A stretch of 64,000 nt of DNA, from assembly GCF_003337235.1 (NCBI RefSeq), contig NZ_QPJC01000003.1, positions 37,724 to 101,723 on the forward strand. Reading direction: 5' to 3'. Both the position numbers and the translations under genes were made by a program. The number at the start of each line of letters is the position of its first letter. Position 1 is the stretch's first letter. A model generated the notes under the pieces. That model was not told the origin of the DNA. It saw only the letters and a program-made list of their open reading frames with translations, and ran no database searches. This DNA comes from Halopolyspora algeriensis (lineage in GTDB: Bacteria > Actinomycetota > Actinomycetes > Mycobacteriales > Pseudonocardiaceae). Shown here one piece after another: positions 50,621-58,467 of this stretch.

Positions 50621-51288
50621 CAGACACCTGCGCCTTCGCCGCTAGTGATGCCGGTTCGGGGAATGTGTAGGCGCCCACCCTCCAGCCGAGCGGTGAACCA
50701 CGAGAACGACACGGACTTGGCCCTGTGGTGCACGCTGTGCAGCATGATCCCGAGGTCCTCGGTGATCCTTTGCGGTTCTACATCATCGACGGGCCCAAAG
50801 AAAGCGCTGAACTCACGAGTTCCCAGGTAGGGCTGGTGGAAGCACTGCCCGCGTTCGACACGGCGCCGGAACTGATCCCGGTAGGCCGCCTCCGACTTGG
50901 TGGCGTGCTCGCGCAGGTCCACATGCGCGTAAATCCGGTAGGCAACATCGCGCAGGCATACGGAATTGCGCTGAGTACGGTTTCCCGGAGCGTCCACGGT
51001 CGCCCCGTTCTGGGCTGCGTTCTCCAGGGATACGAGGCCCGTGGTCTCGTTGCGGCGCTGGGTGAACTGGCTGATCGGTTTCAACACGTCGATGGCCACT
51101 GGCCGCCACGTGAACTCCGGCTTCCAGAAGATCGCCTCCAGTACACCGATCGCTGCGGTCGGTGTCATCACTGGGTAGGTCACCCGCTCGACCTTCAGTT
51201 CCGGCCGCGTGAACAATGCTCCCGGGCCCCAGACCTGCACGCTGACCGGTGGCGCTCCCTGCGATGATGCGGGTAGGTCGTCGGTCAC
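50620..51288 (-). CDS. cas5c: crRNA-processing endoribonuclease Cas5c (Cas5d)
   Basis: A 222-residue Cas5 of type I-C, which replaces Cas6 as the pre-crRNA processing enzyme and caps the crRNA 5' handle. VQVWGPGALFTRPELKVERVTYPVMTPTAAIGVLEAIFWKP is the characteristic N-terminal region; RGQCFHQPYLGTREFSAFF and the Gly-rich end follow. Overlaps cas3 by 4 nt (ATGA) and cas8c by 1 nt. Confidence 0.95.
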   Translation of the reverse strand: MTDDLPASSQGAPPVSVQVWGPGALFTRPELKVERVTYPVMTPTAAIGVLEAIFWKPEFTWRPVAIDVLKPISQFTQRRNETTGLVSLENAAQNGATVDAPGNRTQRNSVCLRDVAYRIYAHVDLREHATKSEAAYRDQFRRRVERGQCFHQPYLGTREFSAFFGPVDDVEPQRITEDLGIMLHSVHHRAKSVSFSWFTARLEGGRLHIPRTGITSGEGAGV

Positions 51289-53591
51289 CAGACCTCCTCG
51301 TTGATCAGATTAGATGTGTCGATGCCGTATGCGCTGTGGTAATCACCGCGCCAGGCACTCAAGTCGAGTCCGGCCACAATGGGTTTGCACAGATCGCAAA
51401 CTCCTCGATCGTCCAGTACCCGGCGCGGGAGCGAGACGATGTACGGCTGCAGGCGCCGCAGAACGTCGCCGATTCCCTGCTCACGACCACGAAGCTCATC
51501 GATCAGGTCCTCAGCAGTCGATTCATAGTCGGTCACCACGACGGGAACCGTGTCGTCGTCGAGCATCCGGAACGCCAGAGCCGCATCCCGAACCTGACCG
51601 GCACCACCAGGTCGTAACGGGCCTTCGGCCACGGCGGTGAAGTCGAACTTGGCGCGGCTTTCCTGAATGGTCCGCGCTCTTTCGGCATGCTCGGTGTTCG
51701 AGCGCTGGTACAGCCTCCGATAGTAAAGATCGAGCGTACCCAGATCATCGGGGTCGATCACCCCGTGCTGCTGCGGTCCGAAGAGCCCACGGGTCGCGTC
51801 GGAGCCGATCCGGTATCCGGCAGGGGAACCCATATCTTCGGCATCGAAGACCGTGACCAGTCCGGATTCTGCTCGTTTGCCTTCACGGTTGGCCCTGCCA
51901 GCGGCTTGCTGCACCGCTTCCGCAGGCGCCATAGCGCGGTAAACCACGGGGAAGTCCACATCCACCCCGGCCTCGATGAGCTGAGTGGAGACAAGGCGCA
52001 CCGGTTTGCCGCATGCCAGCAGGTCGTTGACTTCGGCCAATACGGCACGGCGGTGCGCCGCGCACATCCGCGTCGAGAGGTGGAACGGATTTTCGACACC
52101 TTCGTACTGCCACTGCTGATACACCGTGCGCGCATCGGCGGTGGTGTTGACGACCATCAGTGACTGCTCGTGCTCACCTGCGCGCGAAACGACCTCCGCC
52201 AAGCTCGGCTTCGGTGTCACCCACCACTCGTATCGGACCCGTCGTAGCTGCTTGAACAGCGAGTCCGGGTCCTTCACCACATTGGGAATCTCGAGCTGGT
52301 TCCACACGTCCAGGCTTTCGAAGGAAGGTTGAGTGGCCGAGGTCAGCAGTACAGTGGTCCCGAACCGTTCCGACAGGGTGCGCAAGGCATCCAGAATCGG
52401 GGTCAGCACATGCAGCGGCAGGGCCTGCACCTCGTCGAGGATCACCACGGAGTTCGCCAGCCGGTGTAGCTTGCGCATCCGCGCCGGTTTGCGCGCGAAC
52501 AACGAATCGAACAGTTGGACCGTGGTGGTGACCACGAATGGCGCGTCCCAGTTCTCCGCAGCCAACCGCAAGCGTTGCGCCTCGGCGGCCGACTCGGGCA
52601 CATCCACCGCCGAGTGATGCTCCAGCACCGTATCCTGCCCCAGCAGCTCCCGGTATACCTCGGCATTCTGCTCGGTCACCGTGATGAACGGGACGGCGAC
52701 GACCACGCGTTTCTTACCGGTCCTGGCCGCATGATGCAGCGCGAAGCCAGCAGCACTGAGGGTCTTTCCCACACCCGTCGGCGCGGGCATGCGATAGATA
52801 CCCGTCGGACCTGCTGCCTCGTGTACTGCTTCCCGATATACCTGTTCCCTGAGGTCATCGATCGGCGAAGCAGCGCGCCCGGCGATCAGCCGCCGGCGGT
52901 TCCACTCGAAGTGGTCACGTAGCTGAGCCATGTCACTGTCCTCACGCACACGCGGCGTGCTGAGCCCATCGAAGTGTGCGGCAGTGTCCAGGTGATCAGC
53001 GTCCACAAGCGAGGAAAACACCAGCCTGATTCCCAGTTCACTGGCGAGCTTGGAGTCCCGCCATACCGCGGGAATCAAGGACAGAGGAGCACGCTCCAAG
53101 ACCTCGGCTGCTTCGGGAACCTCGGCAAGAAATCGGGAAAGGACCTCGCCGCCCGGGCTCGCGTCCTCCAACCGGAGATCTTTGAGCTCTCCCGCGGAGG
53201 TCAGTCCCCCGTGATGGCCGAGTACGGGCAATGCGGCCACACCCGCCGCCGATCGCAGCAAGTAGGCACCGAGGTCCTTGTGGGGGATTCCCACACGGCC
53301 CGCTTCGGTCTCCACTTGGCGAAGTCTCTCCTGCCATGCGCAGCGAACCTTGCCGGCATCGTGGAAGAGTCCGAGGGCATGTGCCAGCTCACCGGCGCCG
53401 AACTCCGTGCCGAAGCGTCCGGCCATGGCTGCCGTACCGCGCGCATGATCGGAGAACCGATGGCGTTCACCTCTCCAGTTGGCACTGTGCGCCCACACAC
53501 CAAGCCTCCATGAAGCGATACTTGCTGTCGCCGGATAAGAGCCAACCGCAGCCGGTTGGCTAAGCTGAGCTCTACCACTGGGGTCCGACAC
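51285..53591 (-). CDS. cas3: CRISPR-associated nuclease/helicase Cas3
   Basis: A 768-residue HD nuclease plus superfamily 2 helicase that degrades target DNA. HD domain: HRFSDHARG, GLFHDAGK, PVLGHHGG. Helicase: PAPTGVGKT (Walker A), VVILDEVQA (Walker B), LLTSATQ, QLIEAGVDVDF and QAAGRANREG (motif VI). The GTG start at 53591 is provisional; the conserved part begins about 30 residues later (VWAHSANW). First gene of the operon. Confidence 0.96.
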   Translation of the reverse strand: MSDPSGRAQLSQPAAVGSYPATASIASWRLGVWAHSANWRGERHRFSDHARGTAAMAGRFGTEFGAGELAHALGLFHDAGKVRCAWQERLRQVETEAGRVGIPHKDLGAYLLRSAAGVAALPVLGHHGGLTSAGELKDLRLEDASPGGEVLSRFLAEVPEAAEVLERAPLSLIPAVWRDSKLASELGIRLVFSSLVDADHLDTAAHFDGLSTPRVREDSDMAQLRDHFEWNRRRLIAGRAASPIDDLREQVYREAVHEAAGPTGIYRMPAPTGVGKTLSAAGFALHHAARTGKKRVVVAVPFITVTEQNAEVYRELLGQDTVLEHHSAVDVPESAAEAQRLRLAAENWDAPFVVTTTVQLFDSLFARKPARMRKLHRLANSVVILDEVQALPLHVLTPILDALRTLSERFGTTVLLTSATQPSFESLDVWNQLEIPNVVKDPDSLFKQLRRVRYEWWVTPKPSLAEVVSRAGEHEQSLMVVNTTADARTVYQQWQYEGVENPFHLSTRMCAAHRRAVLAEVNDLLACGKPVRLVSTQLIEAGVDVDFPVVYRAMAPAEAVQQAAGRANREGKRAESGLVTVFDAEDMGSPAGYRIGSDATRGLFGPQQHGVIDPDDLGTLDLYYRRLYQRSNTEHAERARTIQESRAKFDFTAVAEGPLRPGGAGQVRDAALAFRMLDDDTVPVVVTDYESTAEDLIDELRGREQGIGDVLRRLQPYIVSLPRRVLDDRGVCDLCKPIVAGLDLSAWRGDYHSAYGIDTSNLINEEVW

Positions 53592-53833
53592 TCACCCTCT
53601 GCCCAGAGAGCGAGAACTTCGGGAGCACACGAGGAATCCGCGACCGGCCGCACCGCATACCACGCCTCCACCACCACAGTTCCGACCGGAAAAAGCACTT
53701 TCCGTGATCACCAGCGCGAGCGTCCAGGACCAGCGCAGGCCGCAGCATCGCCATTTTTGAGTATTGCGCTCCCGCTCAGCAGATGACGTCAACCATCCGG
53801 GCCGACGAGACTCACGAGAGAACGGCGCTCTAT
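53592..53833. promoter_or_regulatory. Promoter region of the cas operon
   Basis: About 240 bp between the cas3 start and the convergently placed 3' end of the flavoprotein gene. It must contain the cas promoter and any terminator of the upstream unit. No clear hexamers or palindrome were identified. Confidence 0.4.
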
Positions 53834-54358
53834 TCAGACTGCTTGTAGAAACTCGGTGACCACGGTGCTCCAGTCGAAGGCGGCAAGACCGTCGAGGCCG
53901 CGGCTGGTGATGGTGTCGGGGTCGAGGAGGTGGACGCCGCAGGAGGTCAGGAGCTGCACGCTGGTCGAGTAGACCGGGTGCGTGCGCAGGAGGCTCTTGA
54001 TACAGGGCGCAGCAACGATCGGCAGGTCGGTCCCGAGAAGTTCATTGACGAGGCTGACCGCCAGCGTGTCACTGATGCCGCCGGCGATCTTGTTGAGGCT
54101 GTTGAATGTCAGCGGAGCGGCGAGCACGGCATCGGCCTTCGGTAGTGGATCCTGCTCGTGCGGCAGCCGCGGGTGTACGCGGACGGGAACCGCGGTCTCG
54201 GCTTCGAGCCCGGCGATATCGATCCAACTCGCCGCGATCGGGGTGAGGATCACGCAGGCAGACCAGCCGGCCTCGTGCAGCAGGGACAGCGGCTCGGCGA
54301 GCTCACGCACCGGTGGGGCGCTGCAGGCCACAAGGTAGACGACAGGCTTGCCGGTCAC
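53834..54358 (-). CDS. Flavoprotein, phosphopantothenoylcysteine decarboxylase-like
   Basis: A 174-residue member of the flavoprotein family (PF02441). From GTG 54358: PVVYLVACSAPPVRELAEPL is the first strand with a phosphate loop, ADAVLAAPLTFNSLNKIAGGISDTLA is the FMN-binding region, and DLPIVAAPCIKSLLRTHP follows. It is shorter than CoaC and lacks CoaB, so it is probably not the CoA enzyme. The start overlaps the stop of the XRE gene by 4 nt, a common pairing in actinomycetes, where such proteins sit beside HTH/TPR regulators. Confidence 0.8.
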   Translation of the reverse strand: MTGKPVVYLVACSAPPVRELAEPLSLLHEAGWSACVILTPIAASWIDIAGLEAETAVPVRVHPRLPHEQDPLPKADAVLAAPLTFNSLNKIAGGISDTLAVSLVNELLGTDLPIVAAPCIKSLLRTHPVYSTSVQLLTSCGVHLLDPDTITSRGLDGLAAFDWSTVVTEFLQAV

Positions 54359-55554
54359 TGCAGCACTCCTGCGCGCTGGGCCAGCGAGCGCAGGCCCGGT
54401 GTGGCGGAGCGACGTTCGCGCTTGAGCATCTCGCGGAGCAGTTCGCGCACGATGACGTTGTAGCGCAGCGCTTGCGGCGCGACCCGTTCGGCTTCCATCA
54501 GGTTGACCACCACGGCAGCGTCCTCGCGGTGCTGGGAGTAGGCCCAGGCGGTGTCGATGTGGACCTGGGCACGTCGGCTGCGCAGCCCCTCCGGCAACCC
54601 CTCGGTATCGATGTTCTCGGCAATGCTGATGGCCTGTTTGGCATCGCCGAGCTCGGCCGCGGCGGACACGCGGTGGATGGCGACATTGGTCGGCCCGAAC
54701 GCAGTCCAACCATGGTTGCCGTCTGCACCAAGTGCATCGGCCAAGTATTGCGCCCGGCGCAGACGGTCGGTGGCTTCGGCGTGATCACTGCGGCGCCCGG
54801 CGATCACGGAGCCGATCAGAAACAGCGCGCCCTGATACGACAACCCGAGGGGACTGTCGTCGGTGAGGTTCTCGGCGGTGGCCATGGCGAGCTGCTCGGC
54901 GCGTTCGACCTGGTCGAGCTTCAGAAACGCGCAGGCCACCTGGTAGGCAGCACCGGCGCTCAGCGTGTCGGACTCAGCTTGCAGAGCTGCGGTGACCGCG
55001 CGGTCGGCTGCGATCCAGGCGAGATGGCCATCTCCGATCTTGGTGACCAGCTTGGCGGCTGCGATATAAACCTGGTTCTGCACCGACAAGGCCCTGTGCC
55101 GCTCGTTGCCGCCAGCCTCGGCGGCCATAGCGTCACTGGTGGTGATGAGGCTGGGCAGAATCTTTGCCGCTGCCCCGTAATCGGCGGCCTGATAGCGCCG
55201 ATGCACCTCGGTCGTCAACCGTGAGATCTCGTCGAGGTTGCCGGCGGACACGGTGCTGAGCCCGAGTCCGGGGTAGGCACTCAGTGCTGTGCGGATCTCC
55301 TCCAGCCCGTCGAGCTCGGGTTGGCCGTTCGGCGCCAGCGCGAACCGGTAACCGGCCAGTGTCTCCACATCGGTCTTCAGTACGCGTGCCACGTCGATGA
55401 GCACTGAGAGGCGGTCCACAGAACGGATGCCACGCTCCACCTGGGACAGCCAGGACTCCGAACGTCCGACGAGTTCGGCGAGTTCGCGCTGGCTGAGTCC
55501 ACGCCGGCGCCGGTAGATGCGGATGCGTTCCCCGATGGGTCCCTCGGTAACCAT
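54355..55554 (-). CDS. XRE-family regulator with TPR-like sensor domain
   Basis: A 399-residue protein starting at ATG 55554. N-terminal XRE helix-turn-helix (GERIRIYRRRRGLSQRELAELVGRSESWLSQVERG), then about 300 residues of helical repeats typical of peptide-sensing or TPR regulators in actinomycetes. Translationally coupled to the flavoprotein gene. Upstream lies a tract with several TGCGGG motifs and an inverted repeat that may be its operator. Confidence 0.85.
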   Translation of the reverse strand: MVTEGPIGERIRIYRRRRGLSQRELAELVGRSESWLSQVERGIRSVDRLSVLIDVARVLKTDVETLAGYRFALAPNGQPELDGLEEIRTALSAYPGLGLSTVSAGNLDEISRLTTEVHRRYQAADYGAAAKILPSLITTSDAMAAEAGGNERHRALSVQNQVYIAAAKLVTKIGDGHLAWIAADRAVTAALQAESDTLSAGAAYQVACAFLKLDQVERAEQLAMATAENLTDDSPLGLSYQGALFLIGSVIAGRRSDHAEATDRLRRAQYLADALGADGNHGWTAFGPTNVAIHRVSAAAELGDAKQAISIAENIDTEGLPEGLRSRRAQVHIDTAWAYSQHREDAAVVVNLMEAERVAPQALRYNVIVRELLREMLKRERRSATPGLRSLAQRAGVLQ

Positions 55555-55583
55555 GCCGCTATACAACCTCTCTCACGCTGCCC

Positions 55584-55646
55584 GGACCCGCATTTTTGTG
55601 CGGGTCCGATCCGCACCGTGGTGCGGGCGTTGCGAAGTGCGGGTTC
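55584..55646. promoter_or_regulatory. Operator-like region upstream of the XRE/TPR gene
   Basis: Inverted repeat GGACCCGCA (55584-55592) and TGCGGGTCC (55599-55607), then CGCAC (55612-55616) with GTGCG (55621-55625), and a further GTGCGGGTTCC at about 55636. GTGCGGG thus recurs three times in about 45 bp, between the XRE gene and a divergent small ORF. It suits binding by the adjacent regulator. Confidence 0.55.
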
Positions 55647-55710
55647 CGGTCGCGTCGTGCTCCCAGACTACGGGGCAGAACAGGCCATGAGCACGTGCCG
55701 AGGAGCGTCG

Positions 55711-55848
55711 ATGTCGGTGCGAGGAAGCAAAAGCGAGATCGCCGAGATACGGAATCGGATTTCCGACCTGCAGCGAGCAGTCGAGAACCTCAGCCGCGCT
55801 CGTCGTCGTCAGCTAGCCGACGCTCGATGGCGTCGAGACGCTCGGTGA
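55711..55848 (+). CDS. Small coiled-coil protein
   Basis: A 45-residue ORF from ATG 55711 with GAGGAG 5 nt upstream: MSVRGSKSEIAEIRNRISDL continues into a charged heptad-like helix ending in RRRQLADARWRRDAR. Its 3' end overlaps the opposite XRE gene by 59 bp. It may be a small regulatory partner; no family recognised. Confidence 0.4.
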   Translation: MSVRGSKSEIAEIRNRISDLQRAVENLSRARRRQLADARWRRDAR

Positions 55849-56152
55849 TCGCTGTGAGCTGTTGCTTCAAAGCTTCCAGGTCACTCAGCACAGGGTCACT
55901 GGCTTCGGCAGCCGGCTCGCGCGGAGTTTTGCCGGCCAGCACGTCCGAGAGATGGCTGTCGGACAGCCCGAGCGCTTCGGAGATCGCTGCGAGTGTCCGC
56001 GGATTCCGGCGGCGTGGTTTCAGGTTGTGCTGCAGCTCGCGCACTGTCATGAGAGCGACGCCCGCCCGGTGTGCCAGTTCCTGCTGCGTCATCCCGAGCT
56101 CGTCGAGGCGCGTCTGGATGGCTGCTGCGACGGCGTCCCAGTCCTTGGCCAC
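55790..56152 (-). CDS. XRE-family repressor (candidate element maintenance regulator)
   Basis: A 120-residue protein from GTG 56152 (AGGAGGG just upstream; a TTG at 56185 is alternative). HTH: LGMTQQELAHRAGVALMTVRELQ, followed by a second helical part and a C-terminal coiled coil (LEALKQQLTAITERLDAIERRL). It is divergent from the excisionase-like gene across a palindromic promoter region, the classic position of a repressor controlling excision and transfer. Confidence 0.8.
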   Translation of the reverse strand: MAKDWDAVAAAIQTRLDELGMTQQELAHRAGVALMTVRELQHNLKPRRRNPRTLAAISEALGLSDSHLSDVLAGKTPREPAAEASDPVLSDLEALKQQLTAITERLDAIERRLADDDERG

Positions 56153-56232
56153 CGGCCCTCCTGTCACTGCTGGTTTCAGCGCCAAGGCTAGTAGCCGTTT
56201 GCGATCTCCTCAGCATCCTGGCCGAATTCGTA

Positions 56233-56267
56233 TTGACAATGCTGATGTTAGTGCTAATATAAGCACT
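56233..56267 (+). promoter_or_regulatory. Promoter with overlapping operator before the xis-like gene
   Basis: TTGACA (56233-56238), 16-bp spacer and TAATAT (56255-56260) make a near-consensus promoter reading toward the excisionase gene. An inverted repeat AGTGCT (56250-56255) and AGCACT (56262-56267) straddles the -10. This is the most AT-rich stretch of the element and fits repression by the adjacent XRE protein. Confidence 0.75.
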
Positions 56268-56327
56268 GAAATTAGACAAAAGAGCTTCCCGGGAGCAGTT
56301 GAGCATCGGGTGAACAGGAGGACACGC

Positions 56328-56606
56328 ATGGACCGCAGCGGAGCAAGTGCCTTGACTGGTTGGAGGACTCGATCAACCTCTGCGCCGGAACAGCCGCGCT
56401 TTTACAGCGTCGCCGAGGTGGCGCGGATGTTCGGGATGTCGTCGATGACGCTGTACCGCGCGATCGCGGCGAGCGAGTTCCCGGCGGTGCGCATCCGAGG
56501 TCGGTTGATCGTCCCGGCGAAGGCGATCGAGGAGATGGTCGAGGCCTCGTTCGAGCACAACGGCCTGGTCGACGCCGCCGACTTCGTATCGGAACGGGCG
56601 GTCTGA
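56328..56606 (+). CDS. xis: Excisionase-like helix-turn-helix protein
   Basis: A 92-residue MerR/Xis-type winged-helix protein (PRFYSVAEVARMFGMSSMTLYRAIAASEFPAVRIRGRLIVPAKAIEEMV). The YSVxEVAxxxxxSxxTxYR pattern and FPAVRIRGRLIVP are those of SLV/excisionase DNA-binding domains. ATG 56328 with GGAGG 6 nt upstream. In AICEs xis normally abuts int; here about 13 kb of CRISPR-Cas and regulators lies between them. Confidence 0.75.
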   Translation: MDRSGASALTGWRTRSTSAPEQPRFYSVAEVARMFGMSSMTLYRAIAASEFPAVRIRGRLIVPAKAIEEMVEASFEHNGLVDAADFVSERAV

Positions 56607-56636
56607 CGATCGATCTGCCGAGGCGCGAGGAGCCCC

Positions 56637-57542
56637 ATGAGCATCAAGGTCATGAACTGGGTCTGGGAGCACTCCCCGGCCAAGGGAACGGAACTGCTGA
56701 TGTTGCTCGCCATCGCAGACAACGCGACCGACGACGGAACGAACGCCTATCCGTCAGTGCGCACCCTGGCGAGAAAAACCCGGATGGGAGAGCGAAGCGT
56801 GCAACGCATCGTTCGCAAGCTCACCGAGGAAGGGCATCTGTCCGTAACGGAGCGGGGCGGCCGCAACCCAAATTGCTACGCCGTGTTGATGCATCCGGAG
56901 TTGTCCACACCCCCGTCAGATTGGCACCCCCGCCAATCCGCCACCGGTGACACGGATGGCACCCCACGGGTGTCACAGCTACGACACCCCACCCCCGTCA
57001 CAGCTGTGACACCCGAACCGTCCGGAACCGTCCAGGAACCCTCCTCCGGCTCGCGCGAGCACGCGCGGGGACTCGGGCCGAACGCGGGGGAGGAGGAGTC
57101 CCATCCGGACATTGATGCGGTGCTGGACGGGCTCGGCTCGGCGTGGCCGTTGACCCCGGCACAGCGTCGGCGTCTGGCACCGAAGGTCGTCGAGGCGTTG
57201 GCGGCGGGTTGGTCGGCACAGCGGCTGGCCACGCATCTGGGTGCGAATCCGGAGGGCGTGAAGTCCCCGGCTGCGGTGCTGAAGGCGCGGCTGGAGGATC
57301 TCCCGGCGCCCGTGGACACGGCCAGGGCCTTCGTGCAGCGCCCGACGTGGTGCGGGGCATGCGATGAACCGAGCCGCACCGTCGAGCGCTCTGATGGGCG
57401 CTGGGGCCGCTGCCCGCAGTGTCACCCGCAGTCCCGGAACTCGGGGCGGTCGAAGCCGCCAAGCACCCACCGCCCCGAGTCCTCCACCCCTACCGATCAC
57501 CACACCGGAAGGAGCTCCTCCAGTGTCCCGCAACGGCCGTGA
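56637..57542 (+). CDS. HTH protein with C4 zinc finger (possible replication or transfer initiator)
   Basis: A 301-residue protein. The N-terminal winged helix (VMNWVWEHSPAKGTELLMLLAIADNA, then SVRTLARKTRMGERSVQRIVRKL) resembles plasmid/phage replication-type HTH proteins. A Pro/Thr-rich linker follows, then helices (LTPAQRRRLAPKVVEALAAG) and a C-terminal zinc ribbon (CGACDEP ... CPQCHP). The last ~30 residues are coded by the first hairpin repeat of the leader array, so the true functional end may be near 57430. Role not proven. Confidence 0.65.
   Translation: MSIKVMNWVWEHSPAKGTELLMLLAIADNATDDGTNAYPSVRTLARKTRMGERSVQRIVRKLTEEGHLSVTERGGRNPNCYAVLMHPELSTPPSDWHPRQSATGDTDGTPRVSQLRHPTPVTAVTPEPSGTVQEPSSGSREHARGLGPNAGEEESHPDIDAVLDGLGSAWPLTPAQRRRLAPKVVEALAAGWSAQRLATHLGANPEGVKSPAAVLKARLEDLPAPVDTARAFVQRPTWCGACDEPSRTVERSDGRWGRCPQCHPQSRNSGRSKPPSTHRPESSTPTDHHTGRSSSSVPQRP
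57439..57490 (+). ncRNA. Covarying hairpin motif, copy 1
   Basis: 12-bp stem (57439-57450 with 57469-57480), loop CGAAGCCGCCAAGCACCC, followed by TCCACCCC. Copies 2 and 3 keep loop and box while the stem bases change in compensating fashion. It precedes a GTG with GGAAGGAG at 57523. Candidate structured mRNA leader. Confidence 0.6.
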
Positions 57543-57582
57543 ACCACAGCTAGCGGGACGGCACCCAGTCACCGACTTCTGA
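57523..57582 (+). CDS. Possible 19-residue leader peptide
   Basis: GTG at 57523 preceded by GGAAGGAG encodes MSRNGREPQLAGRHPVTDF and stops at 57582, just before the second hairpin copy. Its place (hairpin, SD, start) matches the two following genes, but so short a frame can be chance. Confidence 0.3.
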   Translation: MSRNGREPQLAGRHPVTDF

Positions 57583-57589
57583 TCCCGCC

Positions 57590-57641
57590 TCGAGGGCGGC
57601 CGAAGCCGCCAAGCACCCACCGCCCTCGAATCGTCCACCCC
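57590..57641 (+). ncRNA. Covarying hairpin motif, copy 2
   Basis: 10-bp stem (57590-57599 with 57620-57629), loop containing CGAAGCCGCCAAGCACCC, then TCCACCCC at 57634-57641. Stem bases differ from copy 1 (TCGAGGGCGG against TCGGGGCGGT) yet pairing is kept. It lies 18 bp upstream of the ATG at 57659. Confidence 0.6.
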
Positions 57642-57658
57642 ATCGGCCGAGAGGAGTC

Positions 57659-57847
57659 ATGACCATGCCGGAAAAGTGGATCTGCCCGCAGTGCGGCGAG
57701 GAAGCGCTGAACAAGCGCCCGACCTCGGTCACGCCGTATCAGCGCTCGCTGGGCATGCCGGAGTGGAGTCACCACGACGGTGAGGCCCTGTGCCCGGTCA
57801 TGGGGTCTGAGGGCTATCTGCCCGCCGAGCCCGTCCGTGAACGCTGA
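57659..57847 (+). CDS. Small zinc-ribbon protein of the element
   Basis: A 62-residue protein: MTMPEKWICPQCGEEALNKR begins with a CxxC pair, and the later Cys (GEALCPVMG) and HH may complete a metal site. The start is ATG 57659 or the ATG two codons on, which is better spaced from GAGGAG. Lies between hairpin copies 2 and 3. Unknown role; frequent kind of small AICE gene. Confidence 0.6.
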   Translation: MTMPEKWICPQCGEEALNKRPTSVTPYQRSLGMPEWSHHDGEALCPVMGSEGYLPAEPVRER

Positions 57848-57857
57848 CCTCTTCCGG

Positions 57858-57910
57858 TTCGGGGTGGTGCGAAGCCGCCACACACCCGCCACCCCGAGCA
57901 CCTCCACCCC
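57858..57910 (+). ncRNA. Covarying hairpin motif, copy 3
   Basis: 9-10-bp stem (57858-57867 with 57889-57898), loop GCGAAGCCGCCACACACCC, then TCCACCCC at 57903-57910. Stem TCGGGGTGG/CCACCCCGA again differs from copies 1 and 2 with compensating changes. 33 bp upstream of the GTG at 57943. Confidence 0.6.
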
Positions 57911-57942
57911 CTGATTCACCACACCCCCTTTGGGAGATTCCT

Positions 57943-58467
57943 GTGCACACCGATGCCGCTTTCACTCCTGGCGAGCGCTACGACCGCGACCACGCCAGCG
58001 ACGGCGAGTCCCGCTACGGCGCCTACCTGCGCCGCACCCTCGCCGCCGACGGCAAGCCCACCAGCAACCCGTTGGAGTTCGCCGCCGCCGCGTGGCGCAC
58101 CGCCCGGCCGCCGGTGATGAGCCCGGGCTACGTCACCGCGCACCCCGACGTGTCCGCCACCGAGGCTTCTTGGGACTACGACGGCCGTCTGTCGATCCGG
58201 GCCGAGGTCATCACCGAGGTTCCCCGCGAGCTCGCCCGGTCCCTGCGGGGCAGCTGGTCCGGCTGGGGCCAGTACCGGCCGGCCGCCGGCGCCGTGCTGC
58301 GGTTCTGGATCCCCATCCCGGCCGACGTGCTGCCCGAACCGGTCTACACCGCCACGGCCGCACCGGACACCACCGCAGCCAAACACGCCGTCGACAGCGT
58401 CTGCACCCGTCTCAATGCCGCTTTGTCCGATGTGTTCGCCCACCTCGCCCGGAAGGAGGTCGCCTGA
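57943..58467 (+). CDS. Unknown element protein
   Basis: A 174-residue protein from GTG 57943 (GGGAG 6 nt upstream). Acidic and Ala-rich with SWSGWGQYRPAAGAVLRFWIPIP in the middle. No family recognised. Its stop overlaps the start of the WhiB-like gene (TGATG), so it belongs to the transfer operon. Confidence 0.6.
   Translation: MHTDAAFTPGERYDRDHASDGESRYGAYLRRTLAADGKPTSNPLEFAAAAWRTARPPVMSPGYVTAHPDVSATEASWDYDGRLSIRAEVITEVPRELARSLRGSWSGWGQYRPAAGAVLRFWIPIPADVLPEPVYTATAAPDTTAAKHAVDSVCTRLNAALSDVFAHLARKEVA

Noticed and set aside
56637-57542. Calling this HTH/zinc protein a RepSA-type replication initiator
   Set aside because: No rolling-circle motifs were seen; only an HTH and a zinc ribbon support it, so the replication role was left open.
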